A stretch of DNA of 13,425 nt. It comes from a bacterium (GTDB taxonomy: Bacteria > Vulcanimicrobiota > Vulcanimicrobiia > Vulcanimicrobiales > SCRA01). The notes under the pieces were generated by a model that was not told the DNA's origin, searched no databases, and saw nothing but the letters and a program-made list of their open reading frames with translations. The position numbers and the translations under genes are program-made. Of this stretch, positions 1 through 7,335 are shown piece after piece. The stretch is from NCBI GenBank assembly GCA_028869325.1, contig JAGWST010000007.1, positions 1 through 13,425 on the forward strand. Direction: 5' to 3'. Numbering within the stretch: position 1 is the first letter of the stretch; the number at the start of each line of letters is the position of its first letter.

Positions 1-631
1 AGACGTCGGCGGCGTCGAGGATCGGTACCTTCGAGGCGGTGACGGTGTTGATCACGTGCGCGCCATGGATCGCCGCGGTCACCTCACCGACGGCGCGAGC
101 GGGCAGGCCCTGCTCGCGCGCCCATGCGGCCATCTCCTCCGCGCGCTCGAGACTGCGCCCCCAGATGCGCAGCTCCTCCAGCGCCATCGCCTCGCGCATC
201 GCCAGCGCGTGCGAGCGCGCCAGCACGCCGGTGCCGAGGATAGCGGCCACGTGCGCCTGGGCAATGGCCAGCAGGCGCGTGGCCACCGCCGAGACTGCGG
301 CGGTGCGCACCTCGGTGACGTAGCGCGCGTCGAGCAGGGCCTCCGGCGTGCCCGTCTGGGGGTTGAAGAGGATCACCGCGCCTTGGTGCGTGGGGAGCCG
401 GCATTCCACGTTACCCTCGAAGACGGTCACCAGCTTCGCGCCCAGCGCACTGCCGTCGGTGATCAGCGAGCCCGGCATGGCAGCCAAGATACCGGCGTGC
501 GCCGGCACGCCAACGCGCAGCGGCATGCGGGCCGTGCCGTCGGCCTGCGCGCGAAGGGCGCGCTCCACGGCGCGCACGGCGTCGGGCATGGTCAGCAGCG
601 GTACGATCTGATCTTCGCGCAGGACCAACAT
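1..631 (-). CDS. Ornithine cyclodeaminase / mu-crystallin family protein, C-terminal part outside the window
   Basis: This NAD(P)-dependent family includes ornithine cyclodeaminase, alanine dehydrogenase and ketimine reductase; the exact substrate cannot be told here. The first 210 residues are present. The family core is clear: GAKLVTVF around residues 64-71 with the conserved Lys66, DARYVTEVRTAAVSAVAT at 101-118 with Arg109-Thr110, and a Rossmann fingerprint AILGTGVLARSHA at 130-142. The ATG at 631 is preceded by a strong ribosome-binding site, GGAGG, about 8 bases upstream. The gene follows the Fic gene on the same strand with a gap of about 26 bp, so the two may share a transcript, although no functional link is evident. 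The remaining third, including the rest of the dinucleotide-binding domain, lies beyond the left edge. Family assignment is confident; substrate is unknown. Confidence 0.9.
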   Translation of the reverse strand, partial: MLVLREDQIVPLLTMPDAVRAVERALRAQADGTARMPLRVGVPAHAGILAAMPGSLITDGSALGAKLVTVFEGNVECRLPTHQGAVILFNPQTGTPEALLDARYVTEVRTAAVSAVATRLLAIAQAHVAAILGTGVLARSHALAMREAMALEELRIWGRSLERAEEMAAWAREQGLPARAVGEVTAAIHGAHVINTVTASKVPILDAADV

Positions 632-657
632 GAGGTTTCCTCCGTAGAATTCGGGCG

Positions 658-1824
658 TTACCGCGGCGGAAGCGGCTCGGTCCCTTCGTCGAGAACGTCG
701 AGGTAGGCACGGTACACGAACAGCCGATCGCGCTTGCGGCCGGTCATTTCGTGCAAGATGCCGAGCGATCGCAGATGGTCGACGGCGCTGCGCACGGTTG
801 GCGCCGAGAGGCCTAAACGCCCTGTCAGCTTCGTAACCGAGAGGACCGGATGGCGCTGAAACGTATGGTGCACGCGCAGCATGGAGCCCGCCTTGCGGCC
901 GAGCACGCCGATGCGATCGCGATCGGCGGCGAAGAGTTCGAGGATGCGTTCCGCCGTCGCCGCAGCCTGCTCGGCGGTCGTCGCGACGCCGGTCAGAAAG
1001 AAGCGCAGCCATCGCTCCCAGTCGCCCTCCGTGCGCACGGCTTGCAGTAGTTCGTAGTAGCGTTGACGATGCGTCTTGAAATAGAGGCTGAGGTAGAGCA
1101 GGGGCGTTCGCAAGACGCCCTCAGCGCAGAGCAGCAGGGTGATCAGTAATCGTCCGACGCGCCCGTTGCCGTCGAGGAACGGGTGGATGCTCTCGAATTG
1201 GACGTGCGCGAGCGCGGCTCTCAGCAGCAACGGGACGCGCTGCGGTTGACCGTGAAGAAAGCTCTCGAGTTCGCCCATGCACTCCATGACGCGATCCGGT
1301 GGGGGCGGAACGTATGCCGCGTTACCCGGGCGCGTTCCGCCGATCCAGTTCTGCGTGCGGCGAAACTCGCCGGGAGCCTTCTCGTTGCCGCGGCCCCTCG
1401 CCAAGAGCACGCCATGGATCTCTTGGATGAGACGCAACGAGATCGGCAGCGTTTCGAGCCGTTTCAGACCGTAATCGAGCGCGGAGACGTAATGCGAAAC
1501 CTCGCGTACGTCGTCGAGTGGAATGCCGCGCAGCTCGTCGTCCTCGAAGAGCAGAAGATCGGAGAGCGAGGACTGCGTGCCCTCGATCTGCGAGGAGAGC
1601 AGGGCCTCCTTGCGCACGTACATGGAGAGAAAGAGCGAACTGTCCGGCAAGACACTGGCGGCGCCGTCCAATCGGCCGAGCGCAAAGTTGGCCTGGTCGA
1701 GCAGCGCCTGGAGTGCTGCATCGAGCTGAAGCGGCGGCTCGGGAGGCAATGGCTTCGGAACGAAGGCCCGAAAGGGCTCCGGTGGCGTATCGACCCGGAC
1801 GTGGGTCCCACTCTCTCTGCGCAT
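658..1824 (-). CDS. Fic family protein (class II, self-inhibited AMPylase) with C-terminal winged helix
   Basis: Fic enzymes transfer AMP, or another nucleotide part, from a nucleoside triphosphate to a protein hydroxyl. The 388-residue protein has an N-terminal Fic_N region with the inhibitory motif SSQIEG at 77-82 (pattern S/T-xxx-E-G/N), which blocks ATP in class II Fic proteins. The beta-hairpin flap is near 157-179 and the complete catalytic motif HPFLDGNGRVGR is at 214-225, with His214, Asp218, Gly219, Asn220 and both arginines intact. Residues about 315-375 form a winged-helix-like segment (LTGRLGLSAPTVRSAVDHL), as in SoFic-type proteins. The ATG at 1824 has GGAGG upstream with 5 bases spacing. 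Because the inhibitor is fused, no separate antitoxin is needed. The upstream spacer carries repeated TAAGAAAGG sites that could be an autoregulatory operator. The target protein is unknown. Confidence 0.95.
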   Translation of the reverse strand: MRRESGTHVRVDTPPEPFRAFVPKPLPPEPPLQLDAALQALLDQANFALGRLDGAASVLPDSSLFLSMYVRKEALLSSQIEGTQSSLSDLLLFEDDELRGIPLDDVREVSHYVSALDYGLKRLETLPISLRLIQEIHGVLLARGRGNEKAPGEFRRTQNWIGGTRPGNAAYVPPPPDRVMECMGELESFLHGQPQRVPLLLRAALAHVQFESIHPFLDGNGRVGRLLITLLLCAEGVLRTPLLYLSLYFKTHRQRYYELLQAVRTEGDWERWLRFFLTGVATTAEQAAATAERILELFAADRDRIGVLGRKAGSMLRVHHTFQRHPVLSVTKLTGRLGLSAPTVRSAVDHLRSLGILHEMTGRKRDRLFVYRAYLDVLDEGTEPLPPR

Positions 1825-1846
1825 GAGGCCTCCGCCTAACGCAAGG

Positions 1847-1898
1847 ATCCTTTCTTAACGGCAGTTCTTAAGAAAGGGAAAGGCCTTATCCTTTCTTA
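1847..1898. promoter_or_regulatory. Putative operator/promoter of the Fic gene: three phased copies of TAAGAAAGG
   Basis: An AT-rich patch in GC-rich DNA lies just upstream of the Fic start. CCTTTCTTAA at 1849-1858 and TTAAGAAAGG at 1868-1877 form a perfect 10-bp inverted repeat with a 9-base loop. A third copy, in the same orientation as the first, sits at 1890-1898; the first and third share the 11-mer ATCCTTTCTTA. Left edges at 1849, 1869 and 1890 are 20 and 21 bp apart, about two helical turns. The third copy overlaps the last codons of the upstream dehydrogenase gene. No T-run follows the dyad, so a protein-binding site fits better than a terminator. The binding protein is not known; the winged helix of the Fic protein is the obvious candidate. 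Confidence 0.5.
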
Positions 1899-2968
1899 GC
1901 GCCGGCGTAACGGATGCGCCAGATGCTCCCCGAGTCGTCATCGGCTAGGAAGAGGTCGCCGTCGGGCGCCTCGGCGATGCCCGTCGGCCGCGCGGAGCGC
2001 ACGCCGATCTCATTCTGGAAGCCCCCCGCGAAGGGCTGCCACTGCGTGGTGGGATCGTTCCAGTCCACAGGCCGCGGCGGCTCGTCGCCGCGCATCGGGA
2101 CAAAGACCACGCGCGGTGGCACCAGCGGCAGGTGCCACGAGCCGTGGAGCGTGACGAAGGCGCCGTCCCAGTATTGCCGCGGGAAGGGGTGGGCGCCGCT
2201 GCCGGTGGGCCGCTGGTAGAACGTCGCCCCGATCGGCGTGGTGTAGGCCGGAAAGACCACGCGTGGCACCACCTGACTCCTACAGTCGACGCCGCCGCGC
2301 GTCGGCACGTGGTTTTCCACGCAGAGCGGCCAGCCGTAGTCGGCCGGGGGCGGGTGCGCCGTCACCGGATCGAAGATCTCGTACGGGTGGCCGTGCGCCA
2401 ATTCGTCCTGCCCCGCGTCGCCCGCCCAGAGGCTGCCCGTTGCGGGATTCACCGCCAGCGCGATGGCGTTACGGATGTGGATGGCGATGGGGTGCATGCC
2501 GCCGCCGCTGGGCGACATCGCCTGGACGGTAGCGCGCGTCGCGTCCAGCTCGGGCCGGCAGTTGTTGCACGAGGAGCCGACGCTGGCGTAGAGCACGCCC
2601 TTCGAGAAGGCCAGTGTTACGGTCTTATGGTCGCGCGATTCGCCGCTGGTGCGCACGTGCGCGATCGCTTGCGGCTGCGCGCGCGGCGTGAGATCGCCCG
2701 TACGGTAGGGAATGCGCCAGATGTGAAACTGCCCGCCGACGTACAGCACGTCATCGGCCAGCAGCACGCCGGCGGTCGGGGCGTCGGCGATGCGCACGAA
2801 GAGGCGCGGCGCGCCCGGCGTCTCGGAGTCCGCGTGCGGGACGACGGCCACCTCATCGTCGTAGGTGCCGACGAAGAGATCGCCGTTGGGGGCCACGGCC
2901 AACTCGCGCGCACGATCGACGTGGGCGACCACCGTGGCCGTGAAGCCGGGCGGTAGGGTTGGGATCAT
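1886..2968 (-). CDS. Sorbosone/aldose sugar dehydrogenase-like beta-propeller protein
   Basis: The protein belongs to the glucose/sorbosone dehydrogenase beta-propeller family, whose members such as YliI oxidise aldoses with PQQ. The family is shown by repeated blade motifs (APNGDLFVGTYDD near the start, APDGDLFLADDDSGSIWRI at the end), a cysteine pair in VGSSCNNCRPE, the segment RNAIALAVNPATGSLWAGDAGQDEL, and FPRQYWDGAFVTLHGSWH. From the ATG at 2968 it has 360 residues. A TTG at 3046 would add 26 residues, but that start overlaps the divergent carbonic anhydrase, so 2968 is preferred; the ribosome-binding site there is weak. Related enzymes are usually periplasmic, yet neither start gives a visible signal peptide. 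Whether it binds PQQ and which sugar it uses cannot be decided here. Confidence 0.85.
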   Translation of the reverse strand: MIPTLPPGFTATVVAHVDRARELAVAPNGDLFVGTYDDEVAVVPHADSETPGAPRLFVRIADAPTAGVLLADDVLYVGGQFHIWRIPYRTGDLTPRAQPQAIAHVRTSGESRDHKTVTLAFSKGVLYASVGSSCNNCRPELDATRATVQAMSPSGGGMHPIAIHIRNAIALAVNPATGSLWAGDAGQDELAHGHPYEIFDPVTAHPPPADYGWPLCVENHVPTRGGVDCRSQVVPRVVFPAYTTPIGATFYQRPTGSGAHPFPRQYWDGAFVTLHGSWHLPLVPPRVVFVPMRGDEPPRPVDWNDPTTQWQPFAGGFQNEIGVRSARPTGIAEAPDGDLFLADDDSGSIWRIRYAGAKKG

Positions 2969-3030
2969 GACGTGTCGTCTCTTGCTCTTCGGCAGGGCCC
3001 TCTCGCTGCCCTCGGCGAAGCCGCCGATCC

Positions 3031-3618
3031 ATGGTCTCCGCGGCAACGGCTCTGACGCACTTGAAAGAGGGTAATCGGCGCTTCGTGAGCGGCGCGCCCA
3101 CGCATCCGCGGCGCGATGATACGCGGCGCGCCGCGCAGGCGGAGAGACAGACGCCCTTTGCCGCCGTCTTGGGCTGCTCCGACTCGCGTGTGCCGCCGGA
3201 GATGCTCTTCGATCAGGGCATCGGCGACCTGTTCGTCGTGCGTAACGCCGGCAACATCGCCGACGACGTTGCGTTGGGCAGTATCGAATACGCGGCGCGG
3301 TATCTGCAGGTGCCGCTCATCCTCGTGCTGGGCCACGAGCGATGCGGCGCGGTCACGGCGGCGGTCGAGTCCGTCGAGAGCGGTGTGCAGGTGGGACCGC
3401 ATATCGACCGCTTGGTGGATGCCATCACACCGGCCGTTGCGAAGGCGCGTAGCGAGAGCGGCGGTCTGCTGGAGAACGCGATTCGCGAGAACGTGAGAGC
3501 GATGGTCGCGAAGGTGGCATCCTCCGCTCCCGTGCTCGCGCCGTTGGTGCAGGCGGGCAAGGTGCGCGTCGCCGGAGCCGTCTACGGGTTGAAGAGCGGC
3601 GCGGTGACCTGGCTGTAG
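3031..3618 (+). CDS. Beta-class carbonic anhydrase
   Basis: This zinc enzyme interconverts CO2 and bicarbonate in the cytoplasm. The 195-residue length is normal for the compact bacterial beta class. Zinc ligands are Cys49 in the CSDSR motif (49-53), His102 and Cys105 in GHERCGA; the Asp51-Arg53 dyad is intact, and the conserved FVVRNAGNIADD follows at about 68-79. The ATG at 3031 agrees with the usual N-terminal start a short distance before the LKEGNRRFVSG motif; no strong ribosome-binding site is visible. It is divergent from the sorbosone dehydrogenase-like gene, with 62 bp between starts, and convergent with the solute-binding protein gene, with a 10-bp gap. All catalytic residues are present, so the enzyme is probably active. 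Its physiological partner is not evident from the neighbours. Confidence 0.95.
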   Translation: MVSAATALTHLKEGNRRFVSGAPTHPRRDDTRRAAQAERQTPFAAVLGCSDSRVPPEMLFDQGIGDLFVVRNAGNIADDVALGSIEYAARYLQVPLILVLGHERCGAVTAAVESVESGVQVGPHIDRLVDAITPAVAKARSESGGLLENAIRENVRAMVAKVASSAPVLAPLVQAGKVRVAGAVYGLKSGAVTWL

Positions 3619-3628
3619 TTTCAGCCCC

Positions 3629-5089
3629 TCAGTGCAGGCTCCACTCGTTGCAGAAGTACGTGATCGGCACATAGTTTTGTACGTGGAAGTTCTTCACGCG
3701 CGGTCCTAGGCCGATACAATTCACCAACTGGGCGAGCGGCATCGTCACCGCGTTTTTCCACAGTATGCGGCTTGCCAGCTCAAAATCGTTGCTCGCAAGG
3801 GCTCGATCCAACTGCGGGCTGCAGAAACGCGAGAAGTTCTCTCCCTGATCGATGGCCGCACAGGAGAACGAGTCAGCGAGGCCCGGATCGCGGTTGTACG
3901 AAGCGCCGTCGAGCGCGAGATCGAAATGTCCGCCGTGCAAGGGACCGTTGGGCGCAAAGTACTCCTGCGGAGAAAACGTCTTGACTTCGAGGTCGATGCC
4001 GGCGGATCGAAGCTGCGCTTGCAAGAGCAGACCGATGTTATCTCCGAGTCCCGGCAGGCCCGCAAAGGTCAATTGAACGCTCTTGGGATAGAGTGACTGG
4101 AGCCTTTGTCGCACGCGTTCGGGGTCTGGTCTAATCTCCGGAACGCGAAGTGCGCCGGAGAGTTCCGGCGCGACGATCGTATTCGCCGGGAGGCCCCAGT
4201 CCCCGAGCGCCTTCCTGCGTAGCGCTTCGCGATTGATCGCGGAGAACGTCAATTCGCGCAGCCGAGCATCGGAGAGCACTCCGGAAACATTCGCGAACAG
4301 CATGAGCGCACCGCCGGTGTAGCGTGCGAAACGCAAGTGTCGAGACTCTACGAAGGCATGCGGAACGATCAGCGCGATGTCGTATTCGCCCGCCGCAAAG
4401 CCAACGGCCTCCGTATTCTGATCCGGGACGAAGGTATAACGGATTTCCGCTACGCTGCTAGGTCCCCGTGGCGATGACGACCAGGATTGCAGCGTGTAGG
4501 CCCCGGTTGAATTCGAGAAACCGCGGATGGCGAACGGGCCTGTACCTACCGGAGATCGCCCAGCGCGAACGAGCGGAAGATTTGGCTCGCCGTACGCCGA
4601 GAAGAAGCCAAACGGGAAGAGGGGGTCCGGGCGCTCGAGTGAGACGCGCACTCGATGGGGAGAAAGGGCTTCGACGCTGCGCACCAGCGAATATGGACGG
4701 TTGCCCCTCCAGCCGGAATCCTGGACGCGCTGGAAGGCAGCCACCACATCCCCGGCGGTGAAGGCAAGGCCGTCGTGCCAACGGACCCCACGCCGCAGTG
4801 TGTACGTTACCGCCAAGCCGTCCGGGCTGATCCCACCGTTTCTCGTCGTAGGAACTTGCTCGGCGAGCAGTCCTACCGGGCCGTGCCTGCCAACCCCAAC
4901 CAGGCCATCCGCGTAGAGCCAGGCCATGTCGCTCACAGCCGGCGTCTGAGTAGTGTACGGGTCCAGTACTGAGGAGTGCGCAAAGCCAGCCAGTCGCAAA
5001 ATGCTTCGCTCGGCCGCGCTGGCAGGCAATGAGGATCTCAGAGAAAGAGCGAACGCAGTGCACGCGGTCAGGAGCCGCCCGCGTGTCAT
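3629..5089 (-). CDS. ABC transporter substrate-binding protein, family 5 (peptide/opine/nickel type)
   Basis: The protein resembles extracellular solute-binding proteins of the SBP_bac_5 family, which capture oligopeptides and related ligands outside the membrane. Starting at the ATG at 5089 it has 486 residues and begins with an export signal: MTRGR, a hydrophobic stretch (LLTACTAFALSL) and a cleavage site near LPASAA. A longer frame from 5194 puts this signal 35 residues inside the protein and overlaps the divergent promoter region, so it is rejected. Family signatures include VTYTLRRGVRWHDG, FTAGDVVAAFQRV and VGTGPFAI. GGAAG lies about 5 bases before the ATG. No permease or ATPase gene is nearby, so it is an orphan and must share a transporter encoded elsewhere or act as a sensor. 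It is divergent from the methyltransferase gene of the YcaO/TfuA block. Confidence 0.88.
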   Translation of the reverse strand: MTRGRLLTACTAFALSLRSSLPASAAERSILRLAGFAHSSVLDPYTTQTPAVSDMAWLYADGLVGVGRHGPVGLLAEQVPTTRNGGISPDGLAVTYTLRRGVRWHDGLAFTAGDVVAAFQRVQDSGWRGNRPYSLVRSVEALSPHRVRVSLERPDPLFPFGFFSAYGEPNLPLVRAGRSPVGTGPFAIRGFSNSTGAYTLQSWSSSPRGPSSVAEIRYTFVPDQNTEAVGFAAGEYDIALIVPHAFVESRHLRFARYTGGALMLFANVSGVLSDARLRELTFSAINREALRRKALGDWGLPANTIVAPELSGALRVPEIRPDPERVRQRLQSLYPKSVQLTFAGLPGLGDNIGLLLQAQLRSAGIDLEVKTFSPQEYFAPNGPLHGGHFDLALDGASYNRDPGLADSFSCAAIDQGENFSRFCSPQLDRALASNDFELASRILWKNAVTMPLAQLVNCIGLGPRVKNFHVQNYVPITYFCNEWSLH

Positions 5090-5196
5090 TGGGCTTCCGG
5101 TCGTCGCAAGCGCGCGCGTGCGATCTAGCGCGATGTGCGGCGCGAGGTGGCGCAGTAGAGGTCCTTTTGAGTAGCGATCTAAAGGCTCTGGCACTT

Positions 5197-5928
5197 ATGG
5201 GCTCGTCCAACTCTGGGGAGCGCAAGTTGTACTTCGAATCTCTGCACCAGCAGATCGACGACCGGCGTATCGACGCATACGCGCGCGCGATGGGATTCGT
5301 CTCGGGGATCGGCCGTCTCTCTCATCTGACAGACGATGTGCTCATCGATATTCTAAAGAAAGTCCATATCAGAAACGGTTTGAGGGTTCTCGATCTCGGA
5401 GCGGGCCGTGGTTTCCTGCCAAGATGGTTGAGCTGGCGCGGTATTGACATCGATTATGTCGGCATCGACTTCAGCGAATCGGCCATCGCCGCCGCGCGGC
5501 GGAATGCCCCCGGGAGCAGATTCGTTCAGACGGACTTCTTCGAACGACCTCAATTGGGCACCTTTGATTTAGTGTTTGCAATCGAGGCGACGGGGGATGG
5601 GTATGTTACCCCGGGTCTCGCGAATGTCATGCTCGAAGCACTACGGCCGGGTGGCATTGCTATTGCGACGATCGTGACCATTCGAGCGGGGTTCGACGAT
5701 GCGCTGGCCGACAGCCGCTCGGCGTTCGAAGCCCGCGGGGGCCGCGTCGTGCTCCGGGACTATACAGCCAAAACGGAGCCCTTCGTGAAGCGACTATGCG
5801 AGCTTGTGCTGGCCGACCCCGCCGGGCCGGGAGATCTGCGCGAAAAGTCCCAGACGGAGTCCTCGATGTTTCTTGCCTCTATCGAGAAAGGAACCTATGG
5901 CTACGCCGTGGCTATGGCGACGAAGTAA
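5197..5928 (+). CDS. Class I SAM-dependent methyltransferase
   Basis: The 243-residue protein has a Rossmann-type methyltransferase fold. Motif I, VLDLGAGRG, is at 64-72; the acidic residue at the end of strand 2 is Asp91 in YVGIDFSES; QTDFFE at 111-116 and FDLVFAIEA at 123-131 follow, then LRPGGIAIAT. An N-terminal helical extension of about 60 residues may bind substrate. The open frame extends to 5029, but that reaches into the divergent solute-binding gene; the ATG at 5197 with AAAGG about 12 bases upstream gives a normal N-terminus. The gene is convergent with ycaO, with a 17-bp gap. Its place beside YcaO and TfuA suggests it may methylate the modified peptide or its leader-derived terminus, but the acceptor (O, N, C or S) cannot be read from sequence. 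Confidence 0.88.
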   Translation: MGSSNSGERKLYFESLHQQIDDRRIDAYARAMGFVSGIGRLSHLTDDVLIDILKKVHIRNGLRVLDLGAGRGFLPRWLSWRGIDIDYVGIDFSESAIAAARRNAPGSRFVQTDFFERPQLGTFDLVFAIEATGDGYVTPGLANVMLEALRPGGIAIATIVTIRAGFDDALADSRSAFEARGGRVVLRDYTAKTEPFVKRLCELVLADPAGPGDLREKSQTESSMFLASIEKGTYGYAVAMATK

Positions 5929-5945
5929 CCGGCGTGCAGCGAGAA

Positions 5946-7223
5946 TCAGGCGCCGATGATCGATCTGATCGTCTTGCCGATGTGACCGTCGACGAGCGTT
6001 GATTCGAGATCCGGGACGAGGACGCGTGCGACCGAAACCGGGAGGTCCCGGGGCGAGATGTCGACCACAACCGCGCGCCGGATTCCCGCGTGCCTAAAGG
6101 CTTCGAGAACATCTCGAAGCTCCGCGGCGAGGCATGGCCGCGAACGGTCGCTTAGCGCGGAGTACGGCCGGCACGGTATCGGGGCATCGTAGTACCAGCG
6201 CCCCGAAGGCGCCACGGTCCTCCTTCGACCGTGGTGCCCAAACGCTTCGGAGGTCTCGCCTGGCCGAAGGAGATCCTCTCGGGCGCCTTGGATGTCGACC
6301 GATCGCGTCTGCGCCGCCTCGGTTATCGCTCGAAGCGCGGCCTGTCTTGGAGACCATGAGGCTCCGAGCCCGAAATGGCTCATTACGGGCTCCGTGCTTT
6401 CCTCATTGATACTTGCCATCATCACGGTGGGGAGGTTCGAGTCTTCTTGGGCCACGAGCCTCAAATCTAGCCCCGCTCGGCGGATCCTTTCGTACAGGTC
6501 GTCGAGAAGGTTGTCACCGGTTGGGAACGGCACGCGGTCGACCGCTGGATCGTCGACCATTTGTGAGACGTCGATCCGTTCGCCGATTCCGCGAGCCAAA
6601 GCCTCGAGAACCAAGCGCGGCCTGACGTGGGCCCTGGTGTGCGCGATTGCCCAGCCATGACGCTCAATGTATTCCATCAGCGCATGGTAAACTGCCTCTA
6701 GGAGGTTGTTGCCGGAAGCGAGGCCGTTGCTCGAACTCATGAGAAAGATGCGCTCGCCGTGCCAAGGGGATTTGACGGCAGCAAACGGCACGAGCACTCT
6801 CTGCTCGGAGAGCACATCGAGGCCTTCGACGAAATCGACCTCCTGGTCATAAACCGATTCGAGCATTCCCAAGCCCGAGAAGCCGATGTCCGGGCTGACT
6901 TCACGGGGCCTCAAACGGATCGTGGCAAGTTCGGCGTAGGCTCCGCATTGACGCTCGACGGCCTCCATGATCGCGCTGCACATCGCGTGATCGCGCGTGG
7001 GGCCCTTGCCGTTGTAGACGCTGATCGCGTCGGCGGAGTCCGGCACCACGGCGCAGAACGTCGGGATGCCGATACGGTCGAGTTCGGTGGTGTCACCGAT
7101 CCGGGTGATCCCGAAGCGTTGCCGGATCTGTGGCAACAGCTCCAGCGTCTCGATGAGAGGGCAGGTTCTGTCCTCCGAGTTGGCGGTTTTGGGCGCCGAC
7201 TCCGGGAGCCAAGGGATGGCCAT
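5946..7223 (-). CDS. ycaO: YcaO-domain protein, probable TfuA-dependent thioamide synthetase
   Basis: YcaO enzymes use ATP to activate a peptide backbone amide, giving azolines, amidines or, with TfuA, thioamides. The 425-residue protein shows the YcaO ATP-binding signatures: YNGKGPT at 70-76, SAIMEAVER at 83-91, NGLASGNN at 166-173 and EAVYHALMEYIER at 176-188, with all key glutamates kept. It ends in IIGA and lacks the proline-rich PxPxP tail of azoline-forming YcaOs, which fits a TfuA partner rather than a cyclodehydratase. No E1-like or F-protein gene for azole formation is in the window, while a TfuA homologue lies 3 kb away. The ATG at 7223 gives a normal N-terminus; its ribosome-binding site is weak. 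It is divergent from the LuxR ATPase regulator. Thioamidation is inferred from the YcaO-TfuA pairing. Confidence 0.92.
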   Translation of the reverse strand: MAIPWLPESAPKTANSEDRTCPLIETLELLPQIRQRFGITRIGDTTELDRIGIPTFCAVVPDSADAISVYNGKGPTRDHAMCSAIMEAVERQCGAYAELATIRLRPREVSPDIGFSGLGMLESVYDQEVDFVEGLDVLSEQRVLVPFAAVKSPWHGERIFLMSSSNGLASGNNLLEAVYHALMEYIERHGWAIAHTRAHVRPRLVLEALARGIGERIDVSQMVDDPAVDRVPFPTGDNLLDDLYERIRRAGLDLRLVAQEDSNLPTVMMASINEESTEPVMSHFGLGASWSPRQAALRAITEAAQTRSVDIQGAREDLLRPGETSEAFGHHGRRRTVAPSGRWYYDAPIPCRPYSALSDRSRPCLAAELRDVLEAFRHAGIRRAVVVDISPRDLPVSVARVLVPDLESTLVDGHIGKTIRSIIGA

Positions 7224-7335
7224 GCGGTTTGGTTCTCACGCCTTGGCGACCCGCCTGCTTGAGCCCGGCAGCCCTAGTCACAAAGCGGGATGCCCGCATT
7301 GCCCGCTCGAATCACTGCTCGGAGAGGAATCATAC
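7224..7335. promoter_or_regulatory. Divergent promoter region between ycaO and the LuxR ATPase gene, with a short dyad
   Basis: This 112-bp spacer separates the ATG of ycaO (7223, minus) from the preferred GTG of the regulator (7336, plus). It contains the inverted repeat GCGGG-ATG-CCCGC at 7285-7297 and a direct repeat TGCCCGC at 7291-7297 and 7300-7306, set 9 bp apart. GGAGAGG at 7321-7327 is a strong ribosome-binding site for the GTG at 7336. No convincing -35/-10 pair was recognised. That the repeats bind the adjacent regulator is inference. Confidence 0.4.

Noticed and set aside
658..1824. Fic toxin with a separate antitoxin
   Set aside because: The inhibitory helix motif is inside the protein and no small antitoxin gene lies beside it, so it is a self-inhibited class II Fic.
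2132..2956. Plus-strand open frame of 274 codons opposite the sorbosone dehydrogenase-like gene
   Set aside because: Arginine/valine-rich shadow with no family motifs, fully covered by a recognised gene.
3616..3632. Terminator between carbonic anhydrase and solute-binding protein
   Set aside because: The 10-bp spacer shows no stem-loop or T-run.
5120..5181. Direct repeat GCGATCTA at 5120-5127 and 5174-5181 in the solute-binding/methyltransferase spacer
   Set aside because: Only 8 bp, in different helical phase and with no dyad; chance in this sequence cannot be excluded.
4458..5225. Minus-strand open frame of 255 codons overlapping the solute-binding protein
   Set aside because: Out of frame with the family-5 protein whose signal peptide and motifs are in the other frame.
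5946..7223. Azole-forming cyclodehydratase (thiazole/oxazole peptide) assignment for YcaO
   Set aside because: No E1-like partner or flavin dehydrogenase gene is in the window, the proline-rich tail is missing, and a TfuA partner is present.
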